Below, in pieces: positions 35,456-44,405 of a stretch of DNA of 64,000 nucleotides. The notes under the pieces are model-generated. The model saw nothing but the letters and a program-made list of their open reading frames with translations. It had not been told where the DNA came from and did not search any database. The stretch's first letter is position 1, and the number at the start of each line of letters is the position of its first letter. A program made the position numbers and the translations under genes. Origin of the DNA: Opitutaceae bacterium (GTDB lineage Bacteria > Verrucomicrobiota > Verrucomicrobiia > Opitutales > Opitutaceae); the NCBI GenBank assembly GCA_016794785.1, contig JAEUHC010000019.1, positions 496,001 through 560,000 of the forward strand, written 5' to 3'.

Positions 35456-35472
35456 TGCCTTGAGTGAAGGCA
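35456..35472. promoter_or_regulatory. Palindrome TGCCTT-N5-AAGGCA upstream of the EPS locus
   Basis: A perfect 6-bp inverted repeat with a 5-base centre lies 12 bases upstream of the sigma-54-like element at 35485. Size and symmetry suit an operator or activator site. No second copy was seen in the window. Confidence 0.3.
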
Positions 35473-35484
35473 CCTTTTACCGAT

Positions 35485-35500
35485 TGGCCTTACAATAGCT
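35485..35500 (+). promoter_or_regulatory. Candidate sigma-54-like promoter of the EPS locus
   Basis: TGGCCTTACAATAGCT has GG and GC at the sigma-54 -24/-12 spacing with a TTGGC start; other positions are weaker than at 35036-35051. Transcription would begin near 35511, 18 bases before the GTG of the sugar transferase. The same bases include TACAAT, a possible sigma-70 -10 box, although no good -35 is placed before it. Confidence 0.35.
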
Positions 35501-35528
35501 GTCCTGCATCCCTCTCTCTCTCTTTTCT

Positions 35529-36311
35529 GTGGCGACTCTTCGGTCCAGCACTTCTTCCACTAAGAGCTACCAACGCGTAGCCGACCCGCTGCCAGTTTGG
35601 AAGCGGTGCCTTGATCTGGCGTGCTGTTGCGTGGCTCTGCCTGTTTTGGCGCTGCTTACACTTGCGATTGCGAGTGTGATGTCGGTCGTATCGCCTGGCC
35701 CGATTTTCTTTCGTCAGGAGCGAGTCGGTTACCGGGGGCGACGGTTTCGCTTGTTCAAGTTTCGCACCATGCGGGTGGGGGCAGAGACGCTCAATCATCA
35801 GGCGCACTTCAGCACTTTGATGGCTACGAATGTGCCGATGCAAAAATTGGACGTCAAAGGAGATGCGCGACTGATTCCAGGGGGGTGGCTGATTCGGGCG
35901 CTTGGCTTGGACGAGTTGCCTCAGATCATCAACGTCTTGCGTGGTGAAATGAGTATTGTCGGCCCGCGACCTTGCATCCCCTACGAATTCGAGAATTACA
36001 CCATACTGCAGAAGCACAGATTTAGAGCCGCGCCGGGCCTGACAGGATTGTGGCAAGTTTCGGGAAAGAACCAGACCTCCTTCGGCCGCATGATCCAACT
36101 AGACGTCTATTATGCCGCGCGTAAATCGCTGTGGTTGGACTTACGGATAATTTTGATGACCGTGCCGGCTATCGTGCGGCAGGTGGTGGAAACTTGGTTC
36201 GCAAAACGTCGATCTGCCCGCCCGTCTGCGACTGCTAGCCCCATTGCTCCAGAGGTAGTAGGTCGTCATGTCGGCGGGCCCCCCAAGGGGGAGGCGTCAT
36301 CTCTCCTTTAG
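35529..36311 (+). CDS. EPS initiating sugar transferase (undecaprenyl-phosphate sugar phosphotransferase)
   Basis: Transfers the first sugar phosphate to undecaprenyl phosphate. The 260-residue product has one N-terminal membrane segment (ACCCVALPVLALLTLAIASV) and the bacterial sugar transferase domain: GPIFFRQERVGYRGRRFRLF, KFRTM, LIRALGLDELPQIINVLRGE, MSIVGPRP and PGLTGLWQVSGKN. It belongs to the short single-helix type (like PglC) rather than the five-helix WbaP type. It begins at GTG 35529, is the first gene of the EPS run, and has a sigma-54-like element just upstream. The last 35 residues are a poorly conserved tail. Confidence 0.93.
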   Translation: MATLRSSTSSTKSYQRVADPLPVWKRCLDLACCCVALPVLALLTLAIASVMSVVSPGPIFFRQERVGYRGRRFRLFKFRTMRVGAETLNHQAHFSTLMATNVPMQKLDVKGDARLIPGGWLIRALGLDELPQIINVLRGEMSIVGPRPCIPYEFENYTILQKHRFRAAPGLTGLWQVSGKNQTSFGRMIQLDVYYAARKSLWLDLRIILMTVPAIVRQVVETWFAKRRSARPSATASPIAPEVVGRHVGGPPKGEASSLL

Positions 36312-36661
36312 ATTCGGAGGCGCCAATTTCGCCTGGCTGGAGTCGCAAAGGTCCGAATCACACGCAGCGCGATTTCCCCACCATGCGACATGACTTTCCA
36401 TGCTTGGGCTGACAAATCGTCGACGGATCGTAACACTCGATGCCATGCCACCTTAAATCGCCGGGCTCCCGGTAAAAGAACTTTGAGTCTATCCTATGCC
36501 CCCGCCATCTATTCATGCCTGCCGGGTGGTATCCGATACGATCTTCTTCAAAGTTAACTCACTCGACCATTCGCACTTTCGCACAACTCGAAATTTCAAG
36601 TTTGGTTCCGCACGACGTGGCTGCGCTGCAACGCGGACAGTCTGGAACTGCGACTAACCCC
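36312..36661 (+). other. 350-base gap between sugar transferase and FemAB-like gene
   Basis: No protein gene is supported. An open frame starting at 36515 runs into the FemAB gene but its first 49 residues are not family-like. An inverted repeat (GATTCGGA 36310-36317 with TCCGAATC 36351-36358) just after the sugar transferase stop could fold, but no T-run follows. I see no convincing promoter. Confidence 0.35.
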
Positions 36662-37744
36662 ATGAAGACCGATCCTGTCGCCACTCGCGCCGCCATGATG
36701 CGCGTCGGAGGGGGGGCATCTACGGTAAATCCTCTCCAGATTCCCGAATGGGATCGGCGACTGAGTGCGTTCCCTTCCGTAGGTTTTTTTCACAGCCGCG
36801 CTTGGGCTGAGGTGCTTGTGGAGGCCTATGGATTTCGACCTGCTTATTTCGACTCTTCCGTAGAGCGCTGTGGGGGCGTGCTCCCGGTGATGGAAGTCTC
36901 AAGCTTGATTGCGCGTAAACGAGGCGTATCGCTTCCCTTCACGGACGAATGTGGATTCTTGGGTGTGGAATCACAGACGGCTAAAACCGCCGTAAAAGAG
37001 GTCTTCGCTCACGCAGCAGCGAGATCGTGGAGTTCTTGGGAGTTTCGCGGCGGGCGCGAGCCCTTTGGTGATGCGCCTGTTTCGCAGTCGTATTTTGGCC
37101 ACACCCTGCCGCTAAAGGGAACCTCGGAGGAAATATTCGGCCGCATTGACGGCAACGCGCGAACTTCTGTGCGCAAGGCACTGCAGTGTGGAGTCGCAGT
37201 TGATTTTGCCACGGACCTCGGGTCGGTGCGGATTTTTCATGATCAGCTTTGCCGGACGCGGCGGCGGCACGGCTTGCCACCTCAGCCGTTTGGTTTCTTC
37301 GAATCGATTCACCGGCGTATTCTGTCGGCCGGGCTTGGCGTGGTAGCTATCGCTCGACAAGCGGGGCGGCCCGTGGCGAGTGCGATTTTTTTCCATTTTG
37401 GGCCCTCGGCGATCTACAAGTTTGCCGCGTCGGAATTTGAGTTCCGGCACTTGCAGGCCAACCACCTCGTGCTGTGGCGCGCGATCGAGCGGTATGCCGC
37501 TCTGGGGTTTTCCCAGCTGGATTTCGGCCGGACTTCGCGGGCCAACAAAGGCCTTCGCCATTTCAAGCTCGCGTGGCGCCCGAAGGAGCACGCCATCGAC
37601 TACGTAAAATACGATTTCCGACGAGCCCGGTTTGTCGAAGCGGAGCCGGAACGCACGATGGGTTGGCACAATCGCGTGTTTCGCCTGCTCCCAGTGCCTG
37701 CATCGAAACTCATCGGCGCCGCCATTTACCGCCATTTTGCCTAG
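36662..37744 (+). CDS. FemAB-like (GNAT-fold) acyl/aminoacyl transferase of the EPS locus
   Basis: The 360-residue product (from ATG 36662; the in-frame region from 36515 is doubtful) has the double-GNAT FemAB/peptidoglycan-bridge pattern: FFHSRAWAEVLVEAYGFRPA near the N-terminus, GNARTSVRKALQCGVAV and FGPSAIYKFAASEFEFRHLQ, then GFSQLDFGRTSRANKGLRHF near the C-terminus. Proteins of this kind are regular members of exosortase/PEP-CTERM-linked EPS loci, where their substrate is not known. It lies between the initiating transferase and the chain-length regulator. A role adding amino-acyl or acyl groups to a sugar or lipid-linked intermediate is inference. Confidence 0.8.
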   Translation: MKTDPVATRAAMMRVGGGASTVNPLQIPEWDRRLSAFPSVGFFHSRAWAEVLVEAYGFRPAYFDSSVERCGGVLPVMEVSSLIARKRGVSLPFTDECGFLGVESQTAKTAVKEVFAHAAARSWSSWEFRGGREPFGDAPVSQSYFGHTLPLKGTSEEIFGRIDGNARTSVRKALQCGVAVDFATDLGSVRIFHDQLCRTRRRHGLPPQPFGFFESIHRRILSAGLGVVAIARQAGRPVASAIFFHFGPSAIYKFAASEFEFRHLQANHLVLWRAIERYAALGFSQLDFGRTSRANKGLRHFKLAWRPKEHAIDYVKYDFRRARFVEAEPERTMGWHNRVFRLLPVPASKLIGAAIYRHFA

Positions 37745-37772
37745 TGCGCGCCGCTGCCGAAACTTTACTACA

Positions 37773-39989
37773 ATGAACAATCCGCCGATCCCAGCCGCCC
37801 AGAACCTCGATCTCGGGGACATCTACTACATTCTCTTCCGGCACAAGTGGAAGATTATCCTCTGCTCGCTCGCCGGCATCGGCGCGGCGGCGGCGCTCTA
37901 TCGCACTCAGAATCCGCCCTTCCAGTCGGAAGCGAAGCTCTTGGTTCGCTATATCGTGCAAGGAACGACGCCCACGCGCGGCCCCACCGAGACCACGAAG
38001 AGCACCGACGAAGGTGGTCGCTCGATCATGAACACAGAGATGCAGATTCTCCAGAGCACCGATCTCGCGCGTGATGTCGCCGAGGCCTTCGGGGCTGAGA
38101 AAATTCTCGCCAAGCTGGGCGGAAGCAAAGACATCGCCTTGGCCGCAAGCTATGTGCGCAGTGGACTGGGGGTTTACGTTCCTCCTTCCAGCACGGTTTT
38201 GCAGCTCACGTTTCGTCATCCCGATTCGGACATCGTGCAGCCTGTGCTGCAAACCGTGGTTGAACGTTATCTGAAGCGCCATCTCGAGGCACATCGTTCG
38301 AACAGCATGCTCTCAGAGCAGCAAACTCAGGAACTCGAATCGCTAAAGCTCCGGCTGAACCAGACCGAGGACGAATTGCGGCGCGCCATCAATGCCGTGG
38401 GCGTCATTTCGTTCGATGGTGCCAAGGAGACTATCGCCAACCAGATGATGGCGAACCGGCGGGAAGTCCTCGGTTACGAAACCGAAGTCGCCGGTCGGGT
38501 GGCTGTTTTGGAAGAACTCAAAAAGAGACTCCCGGCGGCCGGCTCGACGCCAACTGCCCCAGCTGAGCCAGAGATTCCGTTGGCTGTGCTCGAGGAGCAC
38601 CGCAGACTTACTCTCCGAGTTAACAGTCTGCACATGCTGGAGCAGGAGCTCCTGTCGCAATACACTCCAGAGAACATCCGCGTGAAAAACGCCCAGATCC
38701 AGCTCGCTGAAGTCGAGGCTACGCTCCAAAAACTGCGCCAGCAGCATCCTCGCCTCGTCAAGTTCACGCCCGCCCCATCCTCACCTGTCGGCCCCGACTT
38801 GGAAGCGAGCGAAGCCTACGCCGCCGCCACCCAAGTCACGGCTTACCGGGCCAAAATCAAAGAGCTCGATTCACAGTATGAGCGGCTAAAGGTCGAGGCG
38901 GCAAAGCTGGATCGCGCGGAAGGCAATATCACCGACTTGCGGCGGAAGAAAATTCTCGAGGAGAAGCAGTATGAAAATCTCCGCGCCATGATGGAGGCTC
39001 AACGCTTCAGCGACGCCTTGGCGGGGACCAAAGTGTCCAACATCAGCTCCATTCAGAATCCGTCGCCTCCGTTCCGCGAAGCCATCAACACCAAAAAAGC
39101 CGGTTTGGTCGCTGTGGCCGGGGTCATCGCGGGATTCGCGTGGGCATTCTTGGTCGAACTCTATCTCGATCGTTCCGTGCGACGACCGTCTGATCTCACT
39201 CGCATGCTGCGCGCTCCGCTCTTTCTCACTATTCCCAAGCTGAAGCTTGCCGATGAAAAACTGGCCCTCAAGGAGGCCGAGAAAGCCGTGCCGGCTGATG
39301 CTTCCAGCTCGACCAGCCTTGTGCCGGCGGGTCCGCCCAAACGCCGCCGAGGGACCTCCTCTCTGCAACCTTTCCACGATACATTGCGCGATCGTCTGAT
39401 CGGTTACTTTGAGAGCCGCAATCTCACCCACAAACCGAAGCTCGTCGCCGTGACCGGCCTCAGCGAGGATTCGGGGGTCACCACGACGGCCGCCGGACTT
39501 GCGCGCAGTCTTTCCGAAACCGGCGAAGGCAACGTGCTACTGGTCGACATGACGGTAGGCGAAGGCGCGGCCAAGCAATTCGTCAAGGGCCGCGAAGCTT
39601 GTGGCCTCGACGAACTCCTTGAGGCGCGCAGTCAAGGCCATGTCGGCGACAATCTTTACGTCGTCACCGAGAGCACCAACAGCAACAGTGAGCGCCTCTC
39701 GCGCAACATGCCGCAGCGCTTCGCCCGCCTGATCCCGAAGCTTAAGGCCAGCGATTTCGACTACATCATCTTCGACATGCCGACCGTGAGCCAGCTCAGC
39801 ATCACGCCGCGGCTTGCCGGCTTCATGGACATGGTTCTTCTGGTCGTGGAATCCGAGGCCAATGATCGCGATGTGGTGCAGAGCGCCTGCTCCTTGCTGG
39901 CCGAATCCAAGGCTCACGTTGGCGTTGTCCTGAACAAGACCCGCAACTATGTCCCTGGTCGTCTCAACCAGGAGCTCATGTCCACCTGA
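37773..39989 (+). CDS. Wzc/GumC-like polysaccharide chain-length protein with degenerate kinase domain
   Basis: A 738-residue inner-membrane protein of polysaccharide copolymerase type. Residues about 10-50 have the Wzz domain and first membrane helix (WKIILCSLAGIGAAAALY); residues about 190-430 are coiled-coil-rich periplasmic sequence; a second helix (VAVAGVIAGFAWAFLVELYL) precedes a cytoplasmic CpsD-like ATPase domain. In that domain the Walker A reads GLSEDSGVTTT (residues 562-572) with no Lys, the Walker B region is DYIIFDMPTV, and there is no C-terminal Tyr cluster. It therefore resembles a BY-kinase that has lost activity. It probably sets polymer length by structure alone. Confidence 0.87.
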   Translation: MNNPPIPAAQNLDLGDIYYILFRHKWKIILCSLAGIGAAAALYRTQNPPFQSEAKLLVRYIVQGTTPTRGPTETTKSTDEGGRSIMNTEMQILQSTDLARDVAEAFGAEKILAKLGGSKDIALAASYVRSGLGVYVPPSSTVLQLTFRHPDSDIVQPVLQTVVERYLKRHLEAHRSNSMLSEQQTQELESLKLRLNQTEDELRRAINAVGVISFDGAKETIANQMMANRREVLGYETEVAGRVAVLEELKKRLPAAGSTPTAPAEPEIPLAVLEEHRRLTLRVNSLHMLEQELLSQYTPENIRVKNAQIQLAEVEATLQKLRQQHPRLVKFTPAPSSPVGPDLEASEAYAAATQVTAYRAKIKELDSQYERLKVEAAKLDRAEGNITDLRRKKILEEKQYENLRAMMEAQRFSDALAGTKVSNISSIQNPSPPFREAINTKKAGLVAVAGVIAGFAWAFLVELYLDRSVRRPSDLTRMLRAPLFLTIPKLKLADEKLALKEAEKAVPADASSSTSLVPAGPPKRRRGTSSLQPFHDTLRDRLIGYFESRNLTHKPKLVAVTGLSEDSGVTTTAAGLARSLSETGEGNVLLVDMTVGEGAAKQFVKGREACGLDELLEARSQGHVGDNLYVVTESTNSNSERLSRNMPQRFARLIPKLKASDFDYIIFDMPTVSQLSITPRLAGFMDMVLLVVESEANDRDVVQSACSLLAESKAHVGVVLNKTRNYVPGRLNQELMST

Positions 39990-40052
39990 TCGCACGTGGC
40001 ACCGCGGCCTTGACGGAAGCCGCCATGTCCCTTGCCGCTCTCACGGACGACG

Positions 40053-42263
40053 ATGTTGACGAAAAGCCAGAAGCTCTACTATGCGCTCAAGCCAATTCTG
40101 CCTTGGCGCCTGAGGTTCGCGCTGCGGCGTTTCGCGGCGCGGCGCATCGTGGCACACAGCCGGACCACCTGGCCGATCGATCCGTCCACTCGCTTTGCTC
40201 CGGATGGCTGGCCGGGTTGGCCGCAGGGGAAGAAGTTTAGCGTCGTGCTCACTCACGATGTCGAAGGAGCCCCGGGGCTCGCCAAATGCCGCCAGCTCGC
40301 CGCGCTGGAGGAGTCGCTCGGATTCCGCAGCTCCTTCAACTTTATTCCTGAAGGCGACTATCGCGTCGGTGCTCCGCTTCGCGAGGAACTCGCGGGCCGG
40401 GGCTTCGAGGTCGGTGTGCACGATCTGCGGCATGACGGAAAGCTCTTCCATTCCAGCGAGCAGTTTCGGGCCAACGCCCATGAGATTAATCGTCATGTCC
40501 GCGAATGGGGCGCCGTCGGCTATCGCTCGGGCTTCATGATGCGCAACCTCGACTGGCTGCATCAGCTCGACGTGCTCTACGATTCCTCGACCTTCGACAC
40601 CGATCCATTTGAGCCTCAGCCTGACGGCGCCGGCACGATTTTCCCCTTCTGGATCGGCCAGGAAGAGGGTGGTCACGGTGCACCCCGGAGCAGCCGCGGC
40701 GGCTACGTTGAGCTGCCCTACACGCTCCCGCAGGACTCCACTCTGTTTCTCGTCCTGCGTGAATCGTCGCCGGAAATTTGGATTCGCAAGCTCGACTGGG
40801 TTGCGGCGCAAGGTGGCATGGTGCTCGTGAACGTGCATCCGGACTACATTCGCTTCGACGGCGACCCGGCGTCGCCACGCACCTATCCCGTGGCTTTTTA
40901 CACGCAGGTGCTTGAGCACCTGCGGCGCAAATACGCCGGCCAATATTGGCACGCCCTGCCGCGCGAGGTCGCGGCCTTCACCGCCGGCTTGCCCCACCCG
41001 CCGGCGAGGCGAAAGGCCCGCCGCGTGTGCATGGTCACGCACTCCTTCTACGAGAGTGACAACCGAGTGACCCGCTACGCCGAGGCGCTCGCCGCGCGTG
41101 GCGATCATGTCGATGTCGTGGCGCTGCGCCGTTCACCTGATTTGCCGACGCACGAGGTCATTGAGGGAGTAAACGTGGTCCGTTTGCAGGATCGTTTCGG
41201 GAAAAACGAGCGTTCCAAGTTCGCCTACCTCTGGCCCCTCCTGCGCTTCCTCGCCGTCTCGTCGCGGTGGATCACGGGCCAGAGCTGGCGCCAGCGTTAC
41301 GATCTGGTGCATGTGCACAACATGCCGGACTTCCTCGTCTTCGCCGCGTGGCACCCGCGCCTCACCGGCGCGAAGATCATCCTCGATATTCACGACATCG
41401 TGCCCGAGTTCTACGGGAGCAAGTTTGGCAACGGTGAAGGCTCGCTCACCACGTGGGCACTCAAGATCGTCGAGCGTTGGTCCGCGCATTTCGCCCACCA
41501 CGTCATCGTGTCGAACCATCTCTGGCTCGAGACCTATCGCGAGCGCACGGGCATGGAGGGCCGCTGCTCCGTCTTCATCAACAACGTCGATTCGCGCATC
41601 TTCCAGCCGCAGCCGCGCACGCGCACCGACGACAAGCAGATCGTGATTTTCCCGGGCGGGCTCCAGTGGCACCAAGGCCTCGATATCGCGCTCCATGCCT
41701 TCAAGACCGTTAGCGCGCGCCTGCCCAAGGCTGAGTTCCATATTTACGGCGACGGCAACATGAAGCCCTCCCTCGTGGCGCTTGCGCGCGACCTCGGCTT
41801 CAACGGCAATGTGAAATTCTTCGAACCCGTCGGTGTGCGCCAGGTCGCGCGCATCATGGCCGCCGCCGACCTCGGCGTTGTGCCCAAGCGCGCCGACTCG
41901 TTTGGCAACGAGGCCTACAGCACGAAGATCATGGAGTTCATGTCCGTCGGCATCCCCGTCGTGATCTCGCGCACCAAGATCGATCAGTTCTATTTCAACG
42001 ACTCGGTCGCCCGCTTCTTCGAGTCGGGCGATGCCGCCGCCCTCGCTGAAGGCATGATCGAAGTGCTGGAGAATCCCGAACTCCGCCGCCGCATGGTCTC
42101 CAACGCCTCCGCCTATGCTGACGCGCACAGCTGGAAGCGGCGCAAGATGGACTACCTTAGGATCGTCGATGGCCTAATCGATGGCCATCCGGATCAGATA
42201 TCGCTGGGAACTGACGGGCAGGACTCCGATTCCAATATCTCCCCACCCGCCAAGGCACCATGA
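40053..42263 (+). CDS. Fused polysaccharide deacetylase - GT4 glycosyltransferase
   Basis: One 736-residue protein with two EPS enzymes. The N-terminal part (about 60-310) is a NodB-type carbohydrate esterase: LTHDVEGAPG with Asp69, GVHDLRHDGKLFH with the spaced His pair, and YRSGFM. The C-terminal part (about 322-705) is a GT-B, GT4-family glycosyltransferase: RRVCMVTHSFYESDNRVTRY, VHVHNMPDFLV, FPGGLQWHQGLDIALHAF, and the E-x7-E motif in GNEAYSTKIMEFMSVGIPVV. ATG 40053 is used; a TTG start 7 codons earlier is possible. The domains are collinear in a single frame without stops. Coupling suggests one enzyme adds a sugar and the other de-N-acetylates the same unit; that is inference. Confidence 0.88.
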   Translation: MLTKSQKLYYALKPILPWRLRFALRRFAARRIVAHSRTTWPIDPSTRFAPDGWPGWPQGKKFSVVLTHDVEGAPGLAKCRQLAALEESLGFRSSFNFIPEGDYRVGAPLREELAGRGFEVGVHDLRHDGKLFHSSEQFRANAHEINRHVREWGAVGYRSGFMMRNLDWLHQLDVLYDSSTFDTDPFEPQPDGAGTIFPFWIGQEEGGHGAPRSSRGGYVELPYTLPQDSTLFLVLRESSPEIWIRKLDWVAAQGGMVLVNVHPDYIRFDGDPASPRTYPVAFYTQVLEHLRRKYAGQYWHALPREVAAFTAGLPHPPARRKARRVCMVTHSFYESDNRVTRYAEALAARGDHVDVVALRRSPDLPTHEVIEGVNVVRLQDRFGKNERSKFAYLWPLLRFLAVSSRWITGQSWRQRYDLVHVHNMPDFLVFAAWHPRLTGAKIILDIHDIVPEFYGSKFGNGEGSLTTWALKIVERWSAHFAHHVIVSNHLWLETYRERTGMEGRCSVFINNVDSRIFQPQPRTRTDDKQIVIFPGGLQWHQGLDIALHAFKTVSARLPKAEFHIYGDGNMKPSLVALARDLGFNGNVKFFEPVGVRQVARIMAAADLGVVPKRADSFGNEAYSTKIMEFMSVGIPVVISRTKIDQFYFNDSVARFFESGDAAALAEGMIEVLENPELRRRMVSNASAYADAHSWKRRKMDYLRIVDGLIDGHPDQISLGTDGQDSDSNISPPAKAP

Positions 42264-43459
42264 GAGACCGCATTGAAAAAAGCATCAGCCATGTGCAGCA
42301 ATGGGTCGAGGCCCGCGGCTATCGCGGCTACGATCCGGGCGACGGACTCACGTCGTTTCTCCGGCCGCTCACATTTGGAAATCTCTTCGCCGAGCGGCTC
42401 CTGCAGCAGGCGATCTGGAAATCCCCGATCAACGTGCGCCCGCTCGTCGGGGTGAAGCCGCTCGATTCCACCAAGGGCCGCGGATTCATGGCCTGGGGCT
42501 ACACGCTTCTTCATCAATCGACCGGCGACGATGGCTTCCGCCAAAAGGCCGCGCACTGCCTGGAGTGGCTCGATGGCGCGCGCGAACGGGATCAGGCCGG
42601 GCACTGCTGGGGCAATCATTTCGATTTCTCCACCCGCAGCGGCTGCATGCGGGCCCACACGCCCACCATCGTGTGGTCGGGTCTCATCGGCCAGGCCTAC
42701 ATCGCGGCTTACGAGCGGTTCCGGGATCCCCGCCATCTTGAGATCTGCGACAGCATCTGCCGCTGGATTCTCACGCTGCCGCGGGAAAAGACCCCGACGG
42801 GAAACTGCCTGAGCTACACAGGTGTGTTCCAGAACTCGGTCCACAACTCCAATCTCCTTGGTGCCGCGCTGCTCGCCAAGACCGGCCGGCTGACGGGCAA
42901 CACACACTATCTCGAGGTCGCGCGCGACGCCGCGCGCTACAGCTGCACGCGCCTCCGCTCCGACGGCTCATGGTGGTATGGCGAGGACCCGAAATACCAC
43001 TGGATCGATAATTTTCACACGGCCTACAACCTCGACAGCCTCCGCCGCTACATCGATGCGACCGGCGACCAATCCCTCAGCCCGCACCTCGCGCGCGGCT
43101 ACGAGTATTTCAAGGCGATCTTCTTCGAGCCATCCGGCCGGCCGCGCTACTACCACGACCGCACCTATCCGGTGGACATCCAGTGCGCCGCGCAGGCGAT
43201 CGACACCTTCGCCTTTTTCTCCGATCGCGATCCTGCCGCGCTTTCGATCGCCATGAAGGTCGCCGACTGGACGATTGCCAACATGCAGGATCGCACCGGC
43301 TACTTCTACTACCGTGAGTATCCGATGATGAAGGCCCGCACGCCGTATTTCCACTGGGGCCAGGCGACGATGTTCAAGGCCCTCTCCCATCTGCTGGTGA
43401 AGCTGGGAGCGAAGTCTCCGGCCCCGCGCCAACCTGCGTTCGCGGGCACCGCCTCATGA
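42260..43459 (+). CDS. Alpha/alpha-barrel carbohydrate-active protein of the EPS locus
   Basis: A 399-residue protein with the helix-hairpin pattern of the six-hairpin (alpha/alpha)6 barrel fold: KGRGFMAWGYTLLHQSTGDD, AGHCWGNHFDF, TPTIVWSGLIGQAYIAAYER, WWYGEDPKYHWIDNFHTAYN and TPYFHWGQATMFKALSHLL. This fold occurs in glycoside hydrolases, polysaccharide lyases and glucuronyl C5-epimerases; the exact activity cannot be decided. There is no signal peptide, so it acts in the cytoplasm or on a lipid-linked precursor. Start overlaps the stop of the fusion gene (ATGA), and its end overlaps the next gene. Confidence 0.7.
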   Translation: MRDRIEKSISHVQQWVEARGYRGYDPGDGLTSFLRPLTFGNLFAERLLQQAIWKSPINVRPLVGVKPLDSTKGRGFMAWGYTLLHQSTGDDGFRQKAAHCLEWLDGARERDQAGHCWGNHFDFSTRSGCMRAHTPTIVWSGLIGQAYIAAYERFRDPRHLEICDSICRWILTLPREKTPTGNCLSYTGVFQNSVHNSNLLGAALLAKTGRLTGNTHYLEVARDAARYSCTRLRSDGSWWYGEDPKYHWIDNFHTAYNLDSLRRYIDATGDQSLSPHLARGYEYFKAIFFEPSGRPRYYHDRTYPVDIQCAAQAIDTFAFFSDRDPAALSIAMKVADWTIANMQDRTGYFYYREYPMMKARTPYFHWGQATMFKALSHLLVKLGAKSPAPRQPAFAGTAS

Positions 43460-44397
43460 GTTCGTCCCGCCTCAGCTACGTGCTCGTCACGCCCGCGCGC
43501 AACGAGGCCGCCTTCATCGAAGGCACCATCAGGTCGATGCTCGCGCAGACAGTGCGCCCCGTGAAATGGGTGATTGTGAGCGATGGCTCCAATGACGGCA
43601 CCGACGACATCGTGAAACGCCACGCCGCCCAGCACCCGTGGATCGAGCTGCTGCGGATGCCCGAGCACCGCGACCGCACCTTTGCGGCCAAGGCCAACTG
43701 CTTCGCGGCCGGCTTCGCGCGCATGGCGGGCCTCGATTACGATCTCGTGGGCAACCTCGATGCCGACATCACGATGGGCCCGGACTACTACGAGTTCCTG
43801 CTCGCGCGTTTCGCCGAGCGCCCGCGGCTTGGTGTGGCCGGCACGCCGTTCGTCGAGGACGAGTCGCAGCCGGGCAATCATAGCTACGCCCACGGCTCGG
43901 CCAACCTCACGCACGTCTCCGGGGCCTGCCAGATTTTCCGCAAGGCATGCTTCGCCGAAGTCGGCGGCTATGTCCCGATCAAGGGCGGCGCGATCGACTG
44001 GATCGCGGTCACGACCGCACGCATGAAGGGCTGGGAGACACGCACGTTTCTCGAGCGAGTCTGCTTTCATCACCGCAAGATTGGCACCGGCAACCATAGC
44101 CCGCTCATGGCGCGCTTCCATTACGGGAGAAAGGCCTACTACGTCGGCGGCCATCCCTTGTGGGAAACACTGCGCGGCCTCTTCCAGTTCCGCGAAGCAC
44201 CGTTTCTCATCGGCTCGATCTGGTTTGTCGCCGGCTATTGGTGGGCGTGTGTCACGCGGATGCCGCGGCCGGTGTCACGGGAACTCATCGCGTTTCACCG
44301 CGGCGAGCAGATGACGCGGCTGCGCCAGCTTCTTCGCCTCGAAAAAAGACCGGCGCCACCAGCGCACCCGCCTGCCGCCTCCGGCCATCGCGCATAA
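43456..44397 (+). CDS. Family 2 glycosyltransferase
   Basis: A 313-residue GT-A glycosyltransferase: SYVLVTPARNEAAFIEGTIR at the N-terminus, KWVIVSDGSNDGTDDIV, the metal-binding DLVGNLDADITMG (DAD in place of DXD), and GGYVPIKGGAIDWIAV. A C-terminal hydrophobic stretch (FLIGSIWFVAGYWWACV) suggests membrane association. It starts in an ATGA overlap with the previous gene and is separated by 8 bases from the next one. Confidence 0.9.
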   Translation: MSSSRLSYVLVTPARNEAAFIEGTIRSMLAQTVRPVKWVIVSDGSNDGTDDIVKRHAAQHPWIELLRMPEHRDRTFAAKANCFAAGFARMAGLDYDLVGNLDADITMGPDYYEFLLARFAERPRLGVAGTPFVEDESQPGNHSYAHGSANLTHVSGACQIFRKACFAEVGGYVPIKGGAIDWIAVTTARMKGWETRTFLERVCFHHRKIGTGNHSPLMARFHYGRKAYYVGGHPLWETLRGLFQFREAPFLIGSIWFVAGYWWACVTRMPRPVSRELIAFHRGEQMTRLRQLLRLEKRPAPPAHPPAASGHRA

Positions 44398-44405
44398 TCG
44401 CCGCC

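Larger units (their letters stand above)
34985..35528 (+). other. 544-base low-GC intergenic region between divergent CTERM gene and EPS locus
   Basis: This divergent intergenic stretch has visibly lower GC than its surroundings. Open frames inside it (for example 35040-35279 on the plus strand and 35055-35315 on the minus strand) show no family resemblance, signal peptide or ribosome binding site, and are not called. It holds the two divergent sigma-54-like promoters and a palindrome listed separately. Its base composition and position beside EPS genes would fit horizontal acquisition or an old insertion scar. Confidence 0.45.

Noticed and set aside
36515..36661. Upstream extension of the FemAB-like gene
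   Set aside because: 49 residues without resemblance to FemAB proteins; ATG 36662 gives a standard start.
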